From Monomorium pharaonis (taxonomy: Eukaryota > Arthropoda > Insecta > Hymenoptera > Formicidae), in assembly GCF_013373865.1 (NCBI RefSeq), contig NC_050470.1, positions 1,302,001-1,366,000 of the forward strand: a stretch of 64,000 bases of DNA. Reading direction: 5' to 3'. A program made the translations under genes and the position numbers. Shown piece after piece: positions 11,513-22,628 of the stretch (positions are counted from its first letter, which is position 1; each line of letters opens with the position of its first letter). Under the pieces are notes generated by a model. The model did no database searches and was not told the origin of the DNA. It saw nothing but the letters and a program-made list of their open reading frames with translations.

Positions 11513-12249
11513 GACTTAAACTGACTTATCCCGAGTAATTAACCGGGTAATTTGCTGATTAACTAAGTGTAAAAGGACTTGTAAAACAAATAAAAACCAA
11601 CAAAATTAAATGTTGAACTTGTTTTGTTATAAATTGTTGTATCCGCTGAAAAACGCAGAATTAAAAATGAAAATTATTATTTAACAAAATATTTGTGTCA
11701 ATATTTTTACGCGACAAACAGGCCAATGATTAAATTACCCGTTTATTAAAAATCTATTAGGTGGCAATAAGAATATATATTAAAGCTTTAGTTACATTTC
11801 TGAATTTATCAAATTATTTTTCCATCTTTATATTGACACAGCGATTCATTTTGCAATCAGAAAATTTATTGTACTCAATATTTTCGAAGTTTTTCTAGAT
11901 TCGTCAGTGAATATTATTTCAAATAATTTGCAGAAGACATATTCGTATGTACAATACGCATGTGAACCATAAAAATAAATTACACAAATGGTCTCGTGAA
12001 TGTTATCATGTACTTTCATAATTTACTTTTTTTTAAACTCGCGAACAAACTACGAACAATTTAGTTCCATTTGCCTAGAATACGTAAAGTATAATTACAA
12101 TTTTTCCATCAAGCTATGCAGAAAAAGAAGTGGACATTTATACTTTTTCGACGAGAAAAGTTACGTTGACAAAGGGACATGATTGTAAAAAAACTGATGC
12201 GCAGTGAACTGTTCGTCATTTTTCTTTACTTTCATTAAATCGTCAAAAT
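11513..12249. other. Intergenic
   Basis: It contains the 3' flank of the preceding pseudogene and, near 12060-12180, sequence similar to the distal upstream region of the genes at 25972 and 37220 (AGAATACGTAAAGTATAATT, then GTGGACATTT). No exon is seen. Confidence 0.45.
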
Positions 12250-13070
12250 ATTATTGACGATTTAATTGTGGCCTTAAATTACAGTTTGACATAAATTTGC
12301 TAGTTTGTGGATACATTGCCGATAAGATAATGTAATATGTTACGTAATATTAATTTTGTTACATAGTCGTGTTCAAATAACAAGATTTCTCAATTTCTTA
12401 ACACACATCATCGATTCAAATTTCGTTAATGACTTAAAATCATCAAACCTTAACACGAACATTTATACAACATTTGTGTCTCACAAAAGTGCAATGTTTC
12501 TATTTTAATATTCATTGTATAAAACAATAAATTACAGAATTCTTCATGAAAACCTAACTGCTATGAATAATGATTGGCGCGAATGCATCAATGTTGATCG
12601 GCATTTGTATGTTATGCAAATCAATGATAATGTTGCGCATTTTTTACCAACGCTTTATTTAGCTTTAATACGATTACTAGGATATTTTACTTCTTAGGAG
12701 AATATGCAATTCCTTTTATGTTTTTAATTAAAGACTATAATGATACTTTACGATTATTTCCTATGAAGGTACAATTTCCCCATGAAACTCAACAATTGCC
12801 TTTATTTGAACTTCTTTTTGTGATATTATTTCTACATGTGATGTTAAATTCAACTTTTCTGGCTGTTGTAAACACAATGATCTTTACTTTGGTAATTTTC
12901 ATATTTTTTATATATCTATATTTATGTATTAATTAAATTTATGGAACAGAATGATTTGTTAATTAAATACTATGAATATTATTATTAAATATTATCATTA
13001 AATTTTTATTTTAAATAAGAATTTTGCAAAATTTTGTTACATGTATATATCCGTTTTGAATGCTAATACC
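12250..13070 (+). pseudogene. Odorant receptor pseudogene with exon 1 tail, exon 2 and an exon 6 scrap
   Basis: Only the 3' end of exon 1 remains (12250-12321, LIDDLIVALNYSLT then stops; the donor is altered to GATAAG). Exon 2 (12538-12891) starts RILHENLTAMNNDWRECIN, loses one base after AHF, and resumes in another frame with ITRIFYFLGEYAIPFMFLIK and ETQQLPLFELLF to MIFTL. A scrap matching exon 6 (YISVLNA) lies at about 13037-13070. Exons 3 to 5 are missing, as after one internal deletion. Exon 2 is closest to the intact gene at 14809 (FPHETQQ, FELLF, DYNDTLR). Confidence 0.75.
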
Positions 13071-13368
13071 ATAAAAAGCAGTAGATTTCTTAAAGTAATA
13101 GTGTAATTAATAAAAGCTAATAGGTTAACATGATATTGATAGTAAACAAAGAATTAAAGTTATTAAAAATATAATTGTTATTTTTCGACTTTTTATATTT
13201 GTTAAATATAAATTTAAAAACATATAAATTCCATAAAGTAAAGGTGCAATTAATGCTTTATTTCTTTGCATTATTATTATTAATACTCTTACCCAAAGAT
13301 ATACATATAACGGAGTGCGTATGTTTAGGTAATATATACTGAATTTTTATTAAAAAAGCGCATATAAG

Positions 13369-13372
<4 letters not shown>

Positions 13373-13435
<63 letters not shown>

Positions 13436-13449
13436 CTGTGTGTGCGTGT
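13373..13449. repeat. TG microsatellite
   Basis: A nearly pure (TG)n tract about 60 bp long followed by TGTATCTGTGTGTGCGTG. Its antisense gives a spurious His-Thr repeat frame. Confidence 0.95.
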
Positions 13450-13559
13450 CAACAAGTTTTTTTTATTATCAAAACAGTCCATAAGCGAACGTTGTATATA
13501 CAATGACATATATAATATGCAATAACATTTTCTGTTGCGTATAGAAATCGTGCATATAT

Positions 13560-14210
13560 AAAATCAATAATATTAAAGCATTATAGATGCATTTGGCATT
13601 GTGTTCGTGCTCGAGATCGTGGCGTGACGTCGGCATACATACATGACCATATTTGGAGTTGTTTAAAGGCCGTCGTCAACGATCATTCTTTTGTCTAAAA
13701 ATAACGCAAATGAGAATTATAAAAAAAGGGGAATTGAAAGTCGGAAAATAGCATGTCTTTTGGGCAAAGAATCTTCACTTTTGGTTCGGCCCCCGAGTAA
13801 TAAACACGGATTCTCTCTCTCTCCCGGTCACGCAGTTATCGCTACGATCTCGAAGTCGCGACGCACTACCATTAGTGATTGTGAGATCCACGGATCTTCA
13901 ACGAATTATTAGCACGGTCGTTACGCATCATATTGATATTTGCAGCGACTCAGTTCGCGTGTGCTTCTAGGCGTTGTCGCCGCCTAATCACAATCACAAT
14001 CCGGCGACTCAGGGCATACGTGTTCCTAGGCGTTGTCGCTGTGAAATAGTGCGTGCGCGATCGAAAGCTTCTATAATATAAAATAAAACTGTCAAATAAA
14101 AACGATCGATATCGCGGAGTGTTTCAATAAACTCACTATATAAAGTGACTATAAATTAATAAGAGACTATTTATTTACAATCCTAAACGTGGTGTGGATG
14201 GTAAAACATT
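13560..14210. mobile_element. GC-richer island, possible solo LTR or other retroelement remnant
   Basis: Composition shifts sharply from the AT-rich surroundings at about 13600-14060. There is a two-copy direct repeat with a period near 59 bp (GCGACTCAG ... CTAGGCGTTGTCGC, at about 13948 and 14007), followed by two AATAAA-like signals and a GTGGTGTGGATGG stretch near 14190 that resembles the start of a retroelement leader. No reverse transcriptase is present. The identification is an inference from composition and layout. Confidence 0.3.
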
Positions 14211-14808
14211 CACTTTATTATACGCATAAACATTTTCTAAATTACTAAAAGAAATTTATTATGGTATGATTCGCTCTTAGTTCGAGAGTTTATTCTTCTT
14301 TTATTTTATTTTTTTATAAAGGTTGAACTGCACGCAATTTAATTCCAGTCGTTTGGAATATCTAATGTGCAATTACCATTATTCTCTCGTGCATTTAATG
14401 ATTTTCACGATTGGTATAAAAGATGATAAACATTTGTTGCTTGTCGATATAATTATTTTCCAAGAGATAAAGTTAAAAAAAAACTAATGCAATAAAAGAC
14501 TTTTTTTCAGTAATTTTATCTATACCCTGTCTTTGTTACTTTATAGTCGAACTATATATTATCTACTTCCGATGTAAACTGTTAACAAAATTATAGGATG
14601 TTCATACAAATAATGAGTTCTGTCTCCATTTATCATTATACTACGCGGCGTATAATAATGATTAATCCATATCCATTCGAGAGGGGACGCATTGCGTGGG
14701 GATGCACTTGGAGAAACGGACAGTGAACTCTCAGTTCTTTTTCAAATCAGCGTTCCGTATGTGCCAATACTAAACTTCATTTTCCTACGTTTTAAAAAGT
14801 GTTAACGA
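14211..14808. other. Upstream region of the gene at 14809
   Basis: It shows the distal-to-proximal motif order shared by the 18.6-43.3 kb genes: AAAGAAATTTATTATG near 14248, GAATATCTAATGTGCAATTACC near 14357, then the class B block. No coding sequence is seen. Confidence 0.5.
14592..14740 (+). promoter_or_regulatory. Class B conserved upstream block
   Basis: AGGATGTTCATACAAATAAT, GAGTTC, then ATTAATCCATATCCATTCGA, GGGGACGC and GGAGAAACGGACAG, ending with CTCTCAGTTC, which could be an arthropod initiator (TCAGT). The core lies 149 bp before the ATG. The promoter role is inferred. Confidence 0.5.
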
Positions 14809-17582
14809 ATGATAATTTCAAGTACTGTCAGCCCGGTGCTGAAAATCGGCCTTCAATTTCTCGGCATATGGCCGGGTGTATCATATTCTTATATTATCTA
14901 TCTGTTGAGTTTTATGTTAAGCATGATAATCATACAGTACTTCCAATATCTGTATATAATTAATCATGTTAATGTCAGTGAACTCTTGAATCTTGTTGAC
15001 AGTTTAATAACAACTCTAGTTTACAGTTTGACATTTATTAAATCGATTAGTTTGTGGATACATCGTCGGTAAGATAACATATTGTAATAAAGTACTTTGC
15101 TAAATCATGGCGTTTCATAGATAATATTTTTTAAGATAATATTTCTTTTTTTAATACACATTGTTTATTCGATTTTTTTTAATGACTTGATATCATCATC
15201 TAAGTTCAAATATTTATACAATATTAGTGGTTTTGCGAAAGAAAATGCAATGTTCTTTTATTTTAATATCTGACAGATTAAATCAACACATTACAGAATT
15301 TTTTATCAAATCCTGATTGCTATGAATAATGATTGGCAAGACTGCATCAATTCTGATGAGCATTTGTGTGTTATGCAAGTCAAAGCTAATATATCGCATT
15401 TTTGTTGTAATGCTGTATTAAGTTTTAATACAATTACTACAGTGCTTTATTTCTTAGGGGATTATGTAATTCGTTTGATATTTCTAACTAAAGACTACAA
15501 TGATACTTTACGACGATTTCCTATAAACATAGAATTTCCCCATGAAACTCAACAATCGCCTTTGTTCGAGCTTCTTTTTATGATATTATCTCTACATGTT
15601 GTGTTAAATTCAAGCATAATAGCTATTGTAAATGGATTAATTTTTACTTTGGTAATTTCTCATATTTTAAATCTATACTGTGCAAAAAATATTGAAGTAC
15701 GGATATTAATCCTGGAGTGCTACTTGTATTTTTCTATAATAACTTTAAATTACACTATATAAAAATTTATCACTAAAATTAAGGATTTTAAAAATAATTT
15801 TTTTACTTTATAGGTTGTAATGTGTTGAAATAACTAAGATAACATTATTTTAATGTAAACAAAATTTTATTATATGTTACTTTAAAAAGCCAAATTTTTA
15901 ATGGTAAAAATTATATTAAATTTGAATTAGCATTTTGATAAAAATTTATCAACAGTAGCACTTCAAAATTATTGTCAGTATAAAAAAATCGGATAGTCGA
16001 GTAATTAAATGTTATGTACAAATATTACACTGTATTGTCGTACTTAAAACACATCTTTTATGAAAAGTAATATTTTAAACATGCAATAATTTTGGAATTT
16101 CTACAGAAAAAGCTTATTTTAGATTCTTCATGTAAGCGGACAAATTGATATAATATGTCAAGAATTCAAAAATATTTGTGAAAATACGCTTCTTTATAAA
16201 TCGTCCATACCTTCATTTAGAATGCTGATTGAGAAACATAACAAAATTATTTCATTTTCCGAGAATATCGAAAAACTTTTCTCTTTTATTGCATTAATGC
16301 AAATTATTTGGAACGTATTAATTATTTGCTGTCTAGGATTTATCATTTTAATTGTAAGTACTTATAAGTGCATGATGGTTAATATTTTGTACATTAATAA
16401 TTTCTCTTTTAATTATTTATTGTACTAGTTTATTCATAAAGAAACTGGTATTTTCGCAATAGTGAAAACTGGCCTTGCTTATTTGGGTATAATGGGTGAA
16501 GCATTTTTAATGTGTTTTGCTGGAGAATATCTTAGTTACAAGGTAAGTATTGAGAAAAAATTAATCTTAAATACAAAATTTTATAACATAATACGCAATA
16601 ATGGAAATTATAAAAGAACATAACAATTCTTAGTTAACAAATGGATAGCAAATTGTTGCTAGGTTGACATCTAACTTGCTTAAAGATGAAAATAAAATAA
16701 AGATGAAAATAAATTCAAAGTTATCTGTTTTATCAATAAGCTTATGTTTTGTTGGCAAAGCTTGCGTATCCAGACATTGGCAACAAAAGCACTGAGCAAG
16801 TTTTATAGTATTATGACGATAAATTTGTAAAAAAAGCTAAATATAATAAAACTTGCGCTGCGTTGTCTAGTGACAAAGTAGTAGCAAACCCTGAGCAAGA
16901 TTTGCTTTAAATCTCATATTAAGTGCATGAATATTACAAAAACATAACAACCGAGCTTTGTTTCTTTCTCCTTCTCTCTTTTTCTCTTTTTAAAAATAAA
17001 AAAGTTATTAAAAAAAAATGTTTTTTTGAATTATTTTTTCTATTTTTCAACTTTTTAAGAATATTTTTGTAATTCCTATGTATATAAATATATAAAATAT
17101 ATAACAATTACTTATCAACTAAATAAAACAAATAAAAGTGCGTATAAAAAAATATATGTAACATTATTTTAATGATTTTTAGACTAAATCAATTTCTAAT
17201 GCAACATACAATACTCTGTGGTATAATATGTTGCCAAATCAGAGTAAAATTATAATATTTATAATAATGAGATGTCAGAAGCGAGTAGGGATTACAGCAG
17301 GGAAAATGATGGATATGTCATTTGAAACTTTTGGAAATGTAATCTCTCAAACTTTTACACACTTGATTATTATATAATTTTAAAATAAAAAGGATAATTT
17401 TATAAATTTATTACTATTTTATTTTATAAAGTTTGTAGTTAATTTTGAAGTCTGCTGCGACATGTTTTTTATGTTTGAATACAGTTTGTAATTAAAAAAT
17501 TTAATTTCTTTTAACATTTATATTTTTTTAGATTGTGAAGGCAACAGCATCATATATATCCGTTTTAAATGCCATGTATTAA
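14809..17582 (+). CDS. Odorant receptor, intact, six exons, 388 aa
   Basis: Exons: 14809-15068, 15297-15651, 16123-16353, 16429-16542, 17183-17338, 17532-17582. Intron 1 is phase 2, the others phase 0, all GT/AG. The protein begins MIISSTVSPVLKIGLQFLGI and WPGVSY, with membrane segments near residues 35-60 and 66-84. Exon 2 (RIFYQILIAMNNDWQDCIN) carries two more, ending IVNGLIFTL. Exon 3 begins ILHVSGQIDIICQEFKNICE and has helix five (LFSFIALMQIIWNVLIICCL). Exon 4 carries helix six and AGEYLSYK. Exon 5 has an unusual RVGITAGK where relatives have RLTITAGK. Exon 6 is IVKATASYISVLNAMY. It is closest to the truncated copy just upstream and the gene at 18604. No lesion is seen, so it is presumed functional. 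Confidence 0.9.
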
Positions 17583-18603
17583 TTAAACTAGTAAAAAAAT
17601 ATTTATTTGTTGTACTTAACCGCAATATAAAATATAATTAATATAAGATAATAATCTATAAGTATTAATAAAAAATATGTAATTAAGCTGTTATTAAAAT
17701 AGAATTATTATTTATCAACTTTTGCTGTTTATTGAGTAAATTGAAAAATAAATTAGTTAAAGTACAAGTGAAGAAATTAAAAAACATTTAATGCAATTAA
17801 TGTTGTATTTTTTAAAGTTATTATTAATTATAATATATACCTTTATCCAAAACAGATTTATGATAGTGTGTGTCGTTTAAGCCATTGAATCTTTATTAAA
17901 AGACCGCATATGATCTGAATAGGTATATTTCAGTGCGGGTGCATGTACTATATGTCTGTGCATGTAACAAATCGCAAATTTTTTTTATTATTAGAACTTA
18001 GTTTATAAGCAAGTATTACATGATACATTTTCTGAATCATTATTAAAGGAAATTTATTCATCATTAGATTTGATCGCAGTTCAAGTGTTTATTCTCCCCT
18101 CATTTTATTTCTAAGAACGGAAGTTGAGCTGCTCATAATTTAATTTTCTTCGTAGAATATCTAATATGTAATTACCATTGCTTTGTGGTTTAATGATTTT
18201 TGCCATTGGTTGAAAACGCGTTGGACATTTATCTCTTGATTAAATTTTATTGTGAAGAGACAAAGTTGCAAAAAAAAAAAAACAGATAGGCATGAAACTG
18301 TTTCTTTTCCCACAATTTTATCTATACAATATCTTTGTTACATCATGGTTGAAATACACTTAATGTGTTTCTGGCAGACAGTATAATAAAATTATAGGAT
18401 GTTTATAGGAATAATGAGTTCTATCTCGACTTCATAGTATGCGATGTATAAGCGATTGATCCATGTTACTAGCAGAGACACATCGTGTGAGAATGAACTT
18501 GGAGAAACTGACGGTGCTTTCTCATTTTTTTTTCAACCAGAGTACCAAACATATGTATTAGAACTATTTATTATTTTTATAAAATTTTTGAAATTATTGG
18601 CAA
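17583..18603. other. Intergenic between the 14.8 and 18.6 kb genes
   Basis: It holds the 3' flank of the upstream gene, the distal upstream motifs (TTATTCATCATTAG near 18054, GAATATCTAATATGTAATTACC near 18157) and the class B block of the next gene. No exon is seen. Confidence 0.5.
18391..18530 (+). promoter_or_regulatory. Class B conserved upstream block
   Basis: ATTATAGGATGTTTATAGGA, ATAATGAGTTCTATCTCGAC, then GCGATTGATCCATG (core 18454, 150 bp before the ATG) and GGAGAAACTGACGG. The GAGTGGGG part seen in most copies is degraded (GCAGAGAC). Confidence 0.45.
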
Positions 18604-21382
18604 ATGACAATTACAAGTACTATCAGCCCAGCGCTGAAATTTGGTCTTCAATTTTTTGGGCTTTTGGCCAGGTGTGTCATATTCTACCATTTATTGGTCG
18701 AGTTTTATGTCGAGCATGCTGATTGTTCAGTATTTTCAATATTTATACGTATTTGATCACTTGAAGATGAGTGAGTTATCAAATCTTGTTGATAGTTTGG
18801 TTGTGACCCTAGATTACAGTTTGTCATTTCTTAAATTGGCTAGTCTATGGCTACATCGTCGGTAAGATAATTTATTATATTGTGTAATATTTTAGTCTAC
18901 TACTTTTTTCAGATCATGTATTTAAGAAATAAGATTGTTCTTTTACTTCCTGACATACATACTTGATTTTCTCTATTAGATGATTTTCTCTAAATGATAT
19001 AGTATCATCATTTAAGCCTTTATTAAAATATTGGAATATACATTTGTTTTGCTAAAAGAAATATTAATTATATCTGAAACAGCCAATTTTTAAGTAACAT
19101 GTTAACCTATTGCAGAGTTCTTCATAAAATTTTAGCAGACATGGATAATGATTGGCGGGAGTGTATCAATATTGAACAGCATTTATATCTGATGACAATC
19201 AAAGCTAATATATCGCATTTCTTTTCTAATGCTTTATTGAGTTTTAATGTAATTGTTGCAACACTTTACCTTTTAGGTGACTATGTAATTCGTTTCGTAT
19301 TTGTAACTGAAAAATATAATGATACTGTACGCCAGCTTCCTATAAAGATACAATTTCCATTTGACATTCAACAATCTCCGATATTTGAATTTACTGCTGT
19401 AACAGTATTTATACATACAATGTTACAGCTATGGACGATCGCCATTGTAAATGGATTAATTTTTACTTTGGTAACTTATATTGTACATTTGTTATTGTCA
19501 GTTTTGATTAATTTTTGAATTACTTTGTGTATAGAATTTGTACAAACTTACAAGCATAAATGCTGTTGCAATTTTACATTAAATAATTTTTTTAGTCTGT
19601 ATTTTGTAATATGTGACACAATACATAAATTTATGCTGCTTTTCTACATAAAAATTTAAAATAAATATAATTAATGTTGGTTTAATAAAAATATTTTACG
19701 GTCAACATATAAATATATAATATGACAATTAATATATTTAATGTATTTTTTAAATTATACAAACACTTTTTACTAACAAACTTTTTTTTACATATAATAA
19801 TTATAATTTTTGCAGAAATTTAAGTATATTTTAGGTGCTCCATGTAAGTGGACAAATTGATATTATATGTGAGGAATTCAAAAATATTTCAAAAAATATT
19901 CTATTTTATGGATCTTCCGTACCATTTGGAATGCTGATCGAGAGGCATAATAAAGTCATTTCATTTTCCGACAATATCGAACAATTATTCTCTTTTATTG
20001 CATTAATGCAAGTTGTTTGGAATACTTTAGTAATTTGTTGTCTAGGATTTGTTTTTATAATTGTAAGTACTGCGATATATACACAGAAAAAAATGTTATA
20101 TAGCCAATAATATATGTGATTGCGGGATGCCAACTACATCAAATACTCAATACAATAATATTTGCTATTAATGCAAGTACAATGTTGATACTGCAATAGC
20201 ATGTATTATTGTATTGAGTATATCTGTAATAACGGCATGTGTGCTGTAATAATTGCGGCAGCTCGCAATAACATATCTTATTGAATATATTACTTTTTTT
20301 TTTAAATGTATGACTATAATTGCAATAACTTTCGTCATACGTTCAATTCGTTTCTGTATTTGTTTTTATATTTGATGTTTATTGTGTAGTCCATCTATAA
20401 TGGAGCTGGTGTTTTCATGTTGATGAAAACTGTCCTTGCTTATCTTGCCATAACAACGGAAGCTTTTCTTATATGCTTTGTAGGAGAATATCTTAGCCAT
20501 AAGGTAAGCATTCAGAAGTGTGTTTAATTGTAAATATACAATTTTTAAACATAAATTAATAAAATTTTAACAAATAATTACATAATAATAAAAATTATAA
20601 TAAAAGAGCACTTTTTAATAAGAATGTTTTAATAAAAATATGATAATATGTACAATACACACACACAACACACATAAAAATATTATTTAAGATAATCAAA
20701 TTTATAAGTAAAAATGTTTTTTATTTTAGAAAAAGATTTTTATAACACATACTTTAAAATATCATATAATAAAACAAAAAAGAAGAAATATCTAAATATT
20801 AAAATGTTTACCAATTTTGAGTATTTTACTAGTTAATTATTTATTATAAGTAAAACTTCTATATTCTGAAAATAAAAATAGAAGTAAAATAAGTAAATAA
20901 TTTCTGATTCTGACTATAATATTTATATTATCGTAAGACAATTTTTTGATATTAAATATTAAAGTTTAACAGATGAAAACAAATAAAAATATGCTGCTTT
21001 GTTTAATTACTACCTGTATTTTTAGGGCAAATTAATTACCAGTGCAACATACGAAACGCTGTGGTATAATATGTCGTCAAATCAATGTAAAATTATAATG
21101 CTTATTATGATGAGATCACAAAAACGATTGGCAATCACAGCAGGAAACATGTTATATATGTCATTTGAAACGTTTACAAGTGTAATTTTTTAAATCTTTT
21201 AGACGTTTAGTTATTAAGAAAATCAATATAATTTTATATAGTTTAGTTTTGCAAGGTAATACAGCACGTATTTTTATTCATAAATATATAGTTCGAATAT
21301 CTCATTAAATTTTTTAACTTAAATGTTCTAGATTATGAAGGCATCAGCATCTTACGTTTCCGTTTTGATTGCTATGTATTAA
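18604..21382 (+). pseudogene. Odorant receptor with one frameshift in exon 1, otherwise intact
   Basis: Exons: 18604-18861, 19116-19470, 19835-20062, 20390-20503, 21026-21181, 21332-21382. Exon 1 begins MTITSTISPALKFGLQFFG, then one extra base in the run GGGCTTTTGGCC moves the WPGVSYSTIYW part into another frame. Its 258 bp equals the normal 257 plus one. A TTG further in would avoid the shift but would drop the first twelve or so residues, so I do not accept it as the start. All other exons are open with clean borders: VLHKILADMDNDWRECINIE, VLHVSGQIDIICEEFKNISK, helix six with CFVGEYLSHK, GKLITSATYETLWYNM, IMKASASYVSVLIAMY. Corrected, it would be about 386 aa. It could be a very young pseudogene, a segregating null allele or a sequencing error. 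Confidence 0.8.
20112..20276. mobile_element. Palindromic MITE-like element in intron 3
   Basis: Ends ATATGTGATTGCGGGATGCC and, reverse-complemented, ATATGTTATTGCGAGCTGCC form imperfect terminal inverted repeats. Inside is a second inverted pair of 27 bp (ATACTCAATACAATAATATT ... CATGTATTATTGTATTGAGT, 20141-20167 with 20196-20222). There is no coding capacity. Confidence 0.55.
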
Positions 21383-22261
21383 CATTAACCAACACAAACA
21401 ATATTTGTTTGTTGAATTGTATAACGTAGTTACTAATATAAGTCGTTAATTTAAACATGTGACAAATTTTTAATAATAAATTAAATACGTTATTATACAT
21501 TATTATTACACATTATATATTTTCTCTAAAAAACCAGCAAACTGCATTAAACAATTCAGACACTGACTTTTTACTAGAAAATTACATACCTCATTAATAT
21601 TCATATTTCATATATTTTGTTGATATATTTGTAAATGAATATCTGTAATACTTTAACAGACAAAATTTTATTTTTTAAATTGGTTAAATAAACAAGTTTC
21701 TTGCAGTAACATTTAATGAATTAGTAAAGAAAAATGCATTATTTCAGTTTTAGTCTGAGAGTTTCCTCTTTGTTGTTCTCTCTTCATTATCTTTCAAAGA
21801 CCAGAACTGTATGAACGTAACTTTTCCGTTTCTGTAGAATATCTAATCATCATAATTGTGTATTTAGTAAATTTCTATTATTTGATAGAAAATGTGGAAA
21901 GTCATTTAGACTTTTTTTCTTGTCTATAATATTTCGTTTTAAAGAAAAAATTGAAAAAATAAAACTGTTCCATAAGCAACTTTCTTTACCTTATTATAGG
22001 TGTATAATATCTTTGCTATTTTATTTGAAATACACGATATCAAACTGTTTGAATTATAGTCTGCTGAAATAATGAGTTCTCAACTTATGGTATTACGCGA
22101 AGTATAATAGCGATTGATTCATATTTATCCGAGTGGGGATGTGTCGTGTGGGGGAAGTATGAGGAAGGAACGGACAATTCACTCTCATTTTCTAAACTAA
22201 ACTTCAGAATAAATGTATCGAGACTGATCTTTACATTGTCAGATTTTTAAAATTATTTCCA
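21383..22261. other. Intergenic between the 18.6 and 22.3 kb genes
   Basis: No exon is seen. The right half has the distal motifs shared by the A sub-lineage (GCATTATTTCAGTTTTAGTC near 21733, AGAATATCTAATCATCATAA near 21837, TATCAAACTGTTTGAATTAT near 22038) leading into the class B block. Confidence 0.5.
22050..22195 (+). promoter_or_regulatory. Class B conserved upstream block
   Basis: AATAATGAGTTCTCAACTTA, then GCGATTGATTCATATTTATC and CGAGTGGGGATG (core 22112, 150 bp before the ATG), then GGAACGGACAATTCACTCTC, a possible initiator region. Confidence 0.5.
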
Positions 22262-22591
22262 ATGATAATACCATCTAGTATTAGTCCAGCGTTAAAAGTT
22301 GGTTTACAATTTCTTGGTATATGGCCGGGCACTTCATATTCTGCTATTACTTTGTTTAGTTTTATGCTGACAATGCTGATTATACAGTACTTCCAATATG
22401 TGTACATATTTAATCACTTGAAGATCAGCGAGTTATCAAATCTCATTGATTGTCTGATTGTGGCTCTAGATTACAGTTTGACAACATTTAAATTGACTAG
22501 TCTGTGGATAAATCGTCGGTAAAATATTTTATCACATACTGTTGTAATAGTTAAACTATGAACTTTATAATTCTTTATAAGGTGTGTGTGT

Positions 22592-22628
<37 letters not shown>

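Noticed and set aside
13258..13509. Minus-strand open frame rich in His-Thr repeats (a similar one at 22471-22671)
   Set aside because: It is only the translation of a TG microsatellite on the opposite strand.
16640..16915. Possible inverted-repeat element in intron 4 of the 14.8 kb gene (AGCAAATTGTTGCT ... AGCAAGATTTGCT)
   Set aside because: Only short, scattered inverse matches are visible; I could not define ends.
18641..18865. Receptor frame starting from a TTG codon in the 18.6 kb gene
   Set aside because: TTG starts are not expected for an animal nuclear gene and it would drop the conserved N-terminus present just upstream in another frame. A frameshift explains the data better.
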